Assembly: GCA_026004655.1 (NCBI GenBank)
Contig: BPJO01000021.1
Coordinates: forward strand, 1-54,546
Direction of reading: 5' to 3'
From: Phycisphaerae bacterium
Lineage (GTDB): Bacteria > Planctomycetota > Phycisphaerae > Tepidisphaerales > Tepidisphaeraceae
Length of the DNA: 54,546 nt
Shown here piece by piece: positions 51,248-54,546 of the stretch; position 1 is the stretch's first letter; every line of letters begins with the position of its first letter. Made by a program: the position numbers and the translations under genes. Below the pieces are notes generated by a model, which was not told the DNA's origin, ran no database searches, and was given only the letters and a program-made list of their open reading frames with translations.

Positions 51248-52959
51248 TCTTTTATCCAACCTATTTTTCTGTAATAAGCGCGATGGAAAGGGTTGTCGAT
51301 CAGATTCAACGGAATACGCAACTCAGCAGGAACAGCCGTATCCGGATTCTGCGACTGAAAACGCAAAATCGCTTCTTTCATATCATCGATCTGCTTTTGC
51401 TGTTCGATTTTCCGGTCATAGAGAGGTTTAAGTCGGGGATTCTCGGTCAGGTTCAGAGCGATTTCAGTATTCACCCGTCGGGCGGCATTGGCGTAGGCTT
51501 GTTCCGGGGATAATACGCCGTTAATGATGGCGTCGTCGGCATACCCGATTTCACGCATAACAACGGCCTGTAGGATGAACGGGCTGTGGTTGTTTGCCAC
51601 GGCGATGGTCTGGGTAATTTCCGCAAAAGGGCCATGAACGGCGTACTCCGTCTGGGGATAAACACCTCTCGATGGATCGGGATCGGGGGTCAGATAATCC
51701 TTTGTTCGGGTATAGACCGGGTTGGGAGGAAGAGAGTCTGCGTCATAAACGATCTGCATGTTGTAATCTTCGCTAGCCAGATAAGACAGAAACAACACAG
51801 ACAAATCCTGGTGTTTTCCTCCTGAATAAACGGCTGCGGCCCGGGTACCTATGTTGGTGTTAGGAAAAACGTTGTACGGGGGTTCAGAAAATCCCAGTTC
51901 CATGGGTGGTTTGCCCGACCGGACACGGTCTAAGTTAAACTTACGAAACTGGATCAGTAAGTATCGACCGGTAAAGAGCATGGCGTAGTTACCCGCGTTG
52001 AAAAGTTGGGCGTCCTGTCCCCCGTAACCGGAATCGGTCGCAAATCCGGCCCGATCAACCGCACTGGGAATGATCTTCAGATCGTTCTGCCACCTCAGAT
52101 ACGTCTTCATGGCCTGGACGTTGCGTGGGTCGTCGATCGTGCAAGCGGTCATGGTTTCATTCAGTTCCGAAGCTCCGAAACTTCGTCGAAGGATTTGATT
52201 ATCAATCCCGTTGATCAAAAAGTACCGCGGACGATCTAGACCTTGATTGGCGCGTTTGACATATTCGCTCCCATAGGCTTCGAACTCTGCGATGGTCCAT
52301 GTCCGAGGCGGGGGGGGCATGCCGGCTTTTTTGATCTGTTCCAGATTCACAAAATAGGCACTAGAGACCACGTTGCAGGGGAACTGATATTGATGCCAGC
52401 GTCCCTGGGAATCGGGAATCGCAATTTCAGGGAGAATCGCACCGTAAGTTCTGTCGGGACCGAAGTTAAGGCGTTTGGCGTCTTCGGTCACATCTCGTAA
52501 CAGGCCCATTCCCTGCATCTGCCACATGTGCAGTCCGGACCACATATCCATGATATCTCCACCGACGTTGCTGACGCCTTGGATGATTCGTTTGGTGACA
52601 TCGGCGTTGGCCGTGTCCAGTCGGAGTTCGGCTTGGGGAAGGGTAATGGTCAGAGGATAGTTGGCCGACCGGGGTGATTGAAGATCGGGATTGATTTCCA
52701 ACAAAGAACGACGAAAAAATCGCCCCTGGTTTTGCAAAAAGCGTTCGGTTTCCTCGGCACTTTCTAATTGTATGGACGTCGTATAACCGTTTTTCACCTG
52801 CCAGAGATGAAACAGATGGATCTGGTCTTCACGGGCGGGATTGGCGTCTGTTACCCAGTAGAGGACGGGGACCGGAGATAAAGATTCGGGTAAAGACCTC
52901 CAGGTCAGAACGCTTAGAACGACAAGACCCGCTAGAATCAAGAGAAACAGATATTTCAT
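51244..52959 (-). CDS. Extracellular sugar-binding protein, membrane-anchored
   Basis: The 571-residue protein has one N-terminal hydrophobic helix (YLFLLILAGLVVLSVLTW) without a lipobox Cys, so it is probably anchored or cleaved by signal peptidase I. The body has family 1 binding-protein features (GGDIMDMWSGLHMWQMQG, YQFPCNVVSSAYFVNLEQIKK, WTIAEFEAYG, LFNAGNYAMLFTGRYLL). About 90 extra C-terminal residues form a charged helix (YDRKIEQQKQIDDMKEAI) and a short tail, longer than typical MalE-like proteins. First gene of the transporter operon. The ligand is not evident. Confidence 0.9.
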   Translation of the reverse strand: MKYLFLLILAGLVVLSVLTWRSLPESLSPVPVLYWVTDANPAREDQIHLFHLWQVKNGYTTSIQLESAEETERFLQNQGRFFRRSLLEINPDLQSPRSANYPLTITLPQAELRLDTANADVTKRIIQGVSNVGGDIMDMWSGLHMWQMQGMGLLRDVTEDAKRLNFGPDRTYGAILPEIAIPDSQGRWHQYQFPCNVVSSAYFVNLEQIKKAGMPPPPRTWTIAEFEAYGSEYVKRANQGLDRPRYFLINGIDNQILRRSFGASELNETMTACTIDDPRNVQAMKTYLRWQNDLKIIPSAVDRAGFATDSGYGGQDAQLFNAGNYAMLFTGRYLLIQFRKFNLDRVRSGKPPMELGFSEPPYNVFPNTNIGTRAAAVYSGGKHQDLSVLFLSYLASEDYNMQIVYDADSLPPNPVYTRTKDYLTPDPDPSRGVYPQTEYAVHGPFAEITQTIAVANNHSPFILQAVVMREIGYADDAIINGVLSPEQAYANAARRVNTEIALNLTENPRLKPLYDRKIEQQKQIDDMKEAILRFQSQNPDTAVPAELRIPLNLIDNPFHRAYYRKIGWIKE

Positions 52960-53046
52960 CGAACAATACTTTCTCTTCCGCTGAGGAAGCAGTATATAAA
53001 AACTAAATTGGATTGCAGCAAAGTGCGGTGGAAATTGCAGATTTTG

Positions 53047-53649
53047 TCAGAATGAGATTGGTCGGGGATCGATCGGGAGGCGTTGAGCGTTAAGGTCTGC
53101 CCACATCGCCGCTTCACCGTCGAGGGGGCTTCGGATGTTATACGCCTGGTAAGCGATCATTTCCGCAATCCGTGTGATCAGATCGATTAAACGCTCGCCG
53201 GCTGTCCAGTGATCCCCGATACAAATGTATGCATCATTGATGTTCGGGTGAAAAATGGGGGTAAGCATTCGGCAAACGGGGGGGAGTCGCGGGTAATCGG
53301 CCCCGAGCTGAACTTCTACCCGGTGCGACGATCTTTCCAGAACACGTCCGCGCGAATCACGTTCCAACCCTTTGATATTAAAGCAGATATGATATTTTTC
53401 GGGCGGATCCCCCTCGGTCGATTCGATGCGGATCATCGGATGATTGGCGAAGGTCTTGCTCATCGATTCTGCGTCGGCGATCAGCCGCCGCACCCGAATC
53501 GATGGTTTTGGTGCGGCTGAGATCTCCGGGACCTGTGCTTGGGGAATACGCAATTCTTCACGACAGGCTTTACAACGCGCTTTTTTCCCGGCGTAGCTGT
53601 CAGGAACCTGAAATGACTTGTGACATTTTGGGCACTGAAACGAGATCAT
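53047..53649 (-). CDS. Zinc-ribbon protein with a UBC/E2-like ubiquitin-conjugation fold
   Basis: The 200-residue protein begins with a zinc ribbon: Cys6, Cys9, Cys26 and Cys29 (CPKC...CKAC). After a linker (about 31-52), residues 53-195 follow the E2 layout: a first helix, strands with YHICFNIKG and HRVEVQLGADYPRLPPVCRM (YPxxPP), FHPNI with the HPN triad at 134-136, then YICIGDHW with candidate catalytic Cys143 and Trp148, a helix (LIDLITRIAEMIA) and NIRSPLDGEAAMWADLN. Asn136-to-Cys143 spacing is one residue shorter than in typical eukaryotic E2s. It lies 37 bases downstream of speA on the same strand. No E1, ubiquitin-like or JAB protease gene is near. Confidence 0.8.
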   Translation of the reverse strand: MISFQCPKCHKSFQVPDSYAGKKARCKACREELRIPQAQVPEISAAPKPSIRVRRLIADAESMSKTFANHPMIRIESTEGDPPEKYHICFNIKGLERDSRGRVLERSSHRVEVQLGADYPRLPPVCRMLTPIFHPNINDAYICIGDHWTAGERLIDLITRIAEMIAYQAYNIRSPLDGEAAMWADLNAQRLPIDPRPISF

Positions 53650-53686
53650 GTCGAATCAATTATCCCGGGCAGGTTGTCCCGAGGAC

Positions 53687-54546
53687 CTAAAGATATCCTA
53701 AATCGGCTACTCCAAATAGGTGTATCCGTCCAGCCCCGTCCTCGTAAAAGCGCAACAGCAGACGAGATTCTTCCAGACTCAATTTCTGGTCTTTGACCCC
53801 TTTTTCGACGGTCTTGCGCATGGCACGGAGAAGCTCGTCCCCGGAATACTGCACGTAATTCAGTACCTCTCGGACGGTATCACCTTTGATAACTTCGTCT
53901 ACGCTATAAGACCCTGCATCATCCACGGTGATGTGGACCGCGTGGGTGTCTCCCAAGAGATTGTGTAAGTCCCCAAGGATTTCCTGATAGGCGCCGACCA
54001 GAAACGCACCGATGTAATAATCCTGCCCGTTGTATGGATGCAGTTCGAGGACGTTTTTGATATCGCGTTTGTCGATAAAATGATCCACCTTTCCGTCCGA
54101 ATCACAGGTGATGTCTGCCAAGATTCCGCGACAGTTGGGGGCTTCGTTCAACCGATGGATCGGCATGATCGGGAACAGGTGATCAATTGCCCAAGAGTCG
54201 GGCATCGATTGAAACAGACTGAAATTGCAGAAATAGGTGTCGGACAGGGTCGCTTCAAGCCCTTCAAATTCTTCGGGGACATATTCCATCTTTCGGACGA
54301 TGTTCAGGATCTTGGAACTGATACCGAAGTAGAGTTTTTCTGCCAACGATCTGTGTTCGAGCGTGCAGTAACCAAGAGAAAACAGATTCAGCACGGCTTC
54401 GATCGCGACCTGGGCGTCGTGAAAATATTCGGTGGTGTTAGACTCGTTAACACCCAGATAGGTGTCTAGAAGGGTTTGAACGGGTTGAGGCAGTTGGGCA
54501 CGCTCTTCGGGAGTAAGGTCCGTCTTGATATCGAAACGTCCAAAAC
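53687..54546 (-). CDS. speA: Biosynthetic arginine decarboxylase, C-terminal part (5' end outside window)
   Basis: The frame is open to the right edge and reads FGRFDIKTDLTPEERAQL, VNESNTTEYFHDAQVAIEA, MPDSWAIDHLFPIMPIHRLNE, GILADITCDSDGKVDHFID, LELHPYNGQDYYIGAFLVGAYQEILGDLHNLLGD and VDEVIKGDTVREVLNYVQY, the C-terminal half of the PLP-dependent SpeA family. Cys in ADITCDSDG and the Asp pair are active-site residues of the second subunit. It makes agmatine for polyamine synthesis. About 286 residues are in view, no break. Confidence 0.95.
   Translation of the reverse strand, partial: FGRFDIKTDLTPEERAQLPQPVQTLLDTYLGVNESNTTEYFHDAQVAIEAVLNLFSLGYCTLEHRSLAEKLYFGISSKILNIVRKMEYVPEEFEGLEATLSDTYFCNFSLFQSMPDSWAIDHLFPIMPIHRLNEAPNCRGILADITCDSDGKVDHFIDKRDIKNVLELHPYNGQDYYIGAFLVGAYQEILGDLHNLLGDTHAVHITVDDAGSYSVDEVIKGDTVREVLNYVQYSGDELLRAMRKTVEKGVKDQKLSLEESRLLLRFYEDGAGRIHLFGVADLGYL

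Noticed and set aside
48757..52959. A complete ABC sugar importer
   Set aside because: Binding protein and both permeases are present but no ATPase gene is in the window, so only a partial transporter can be claimed.

Overview
The window looks like a chromosomal piece of a Planctomycetota bacterium, most like the Phycisphaerae, at moderate GC. Clade-typical markers are a giant exported protein with the planctomycete LEPRxLL-type N-terminal motif (FESLESRRML), a prepilin-like protein with the H-X9-DG C-terminal motif, a PEP-CTERM protein, a DUF1844 protein, PQQ-propeller/TPR giants and a small FlgN/FlgB/FlgC/FliE flagellar cluster. I recognise no tRNA, rRNA, CRISPR array, insertion sequence or phage gene.

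Layout. 1-4.6 kb: carbohydrate locus with the 3' end of a LacI-type regulator, a prepilin-like H-X9-DG protein, a GH5 glycosidase, a PEP-CTERM protein and, convergent, an acetylxylan esterase. 4.7-5.5 kb: DUF1844 and DoxX-like proteins. 5.7-12.2 kb: a TPR protein, then flagellar genes flgN, a histidine kinase, a sigma-54 activator, a 46-codon micro-ORF, flgB, flgC and fliE. 12.4-19.7 kb: glmS, class II photolyase, NrnA-type DHH phosphoesterase, Gfo/Idh/MocA oxidoreductase, a cysteine-cluster protein and an unknown anchored protein. 19.9-24.7 kb: giant LEPRxLL surface protein and a small RRxGxDRR protein. 24.8-32 kb: ammonium transporter, a 1562-aa PQQ/TPR protein and MTA phosphorylase. 32-38.5 kb: GDP-fucose genes fcl and gmd on the minus strand with an unusual plus-strand block between them: two related membrane-anchored coiled-coil proteins and a substrate-binding-protein/OmpA chimera. 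38.5-42 kb: ispD, PIN/TRAM protein, uppP and pgsA. 42-47.5 kb: two aldo/keto reductases, PPi-type phosphofructokinase, DUF1801 protein and metK. 47.5-48.6 kb: an arsR gene with a near-palindromic operator and a decayed arsM. 48.7-53 kb: a sugar ABC transporter (binding protein plus two permeases, no ATPase in view). 53-54.5 kb: a zinc-ribbon/E2 (UBC)-like protein next to speA.

Reading-frame breaks are very uneven. Genes from 4.6 to 22 kb and from 24 to 32 kb are intact. Nearly every gene from 32 to 42.2 kb, plus those in 0.4-2.5 kb, is split, often at homopolymer runs. Essential genes (ispD, uppP, pgsA) are hit, so I read most breaks as sequencing or assembly indels; arsM looks genuinely decayed.

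The most noteworthy items are the UBC/E2-like protein with catalytic-type Cys, HPN motif and N-terminal zinc ribbon (53047-53649), the paired coiled-coil proteins with the SBP-OmpA chimera (33191-36383), the micro-ORF joined by ATGA overlaps at both ends between the sigma-54 activator and flgB, and an ABC permease enlarged by extra membrane segments.
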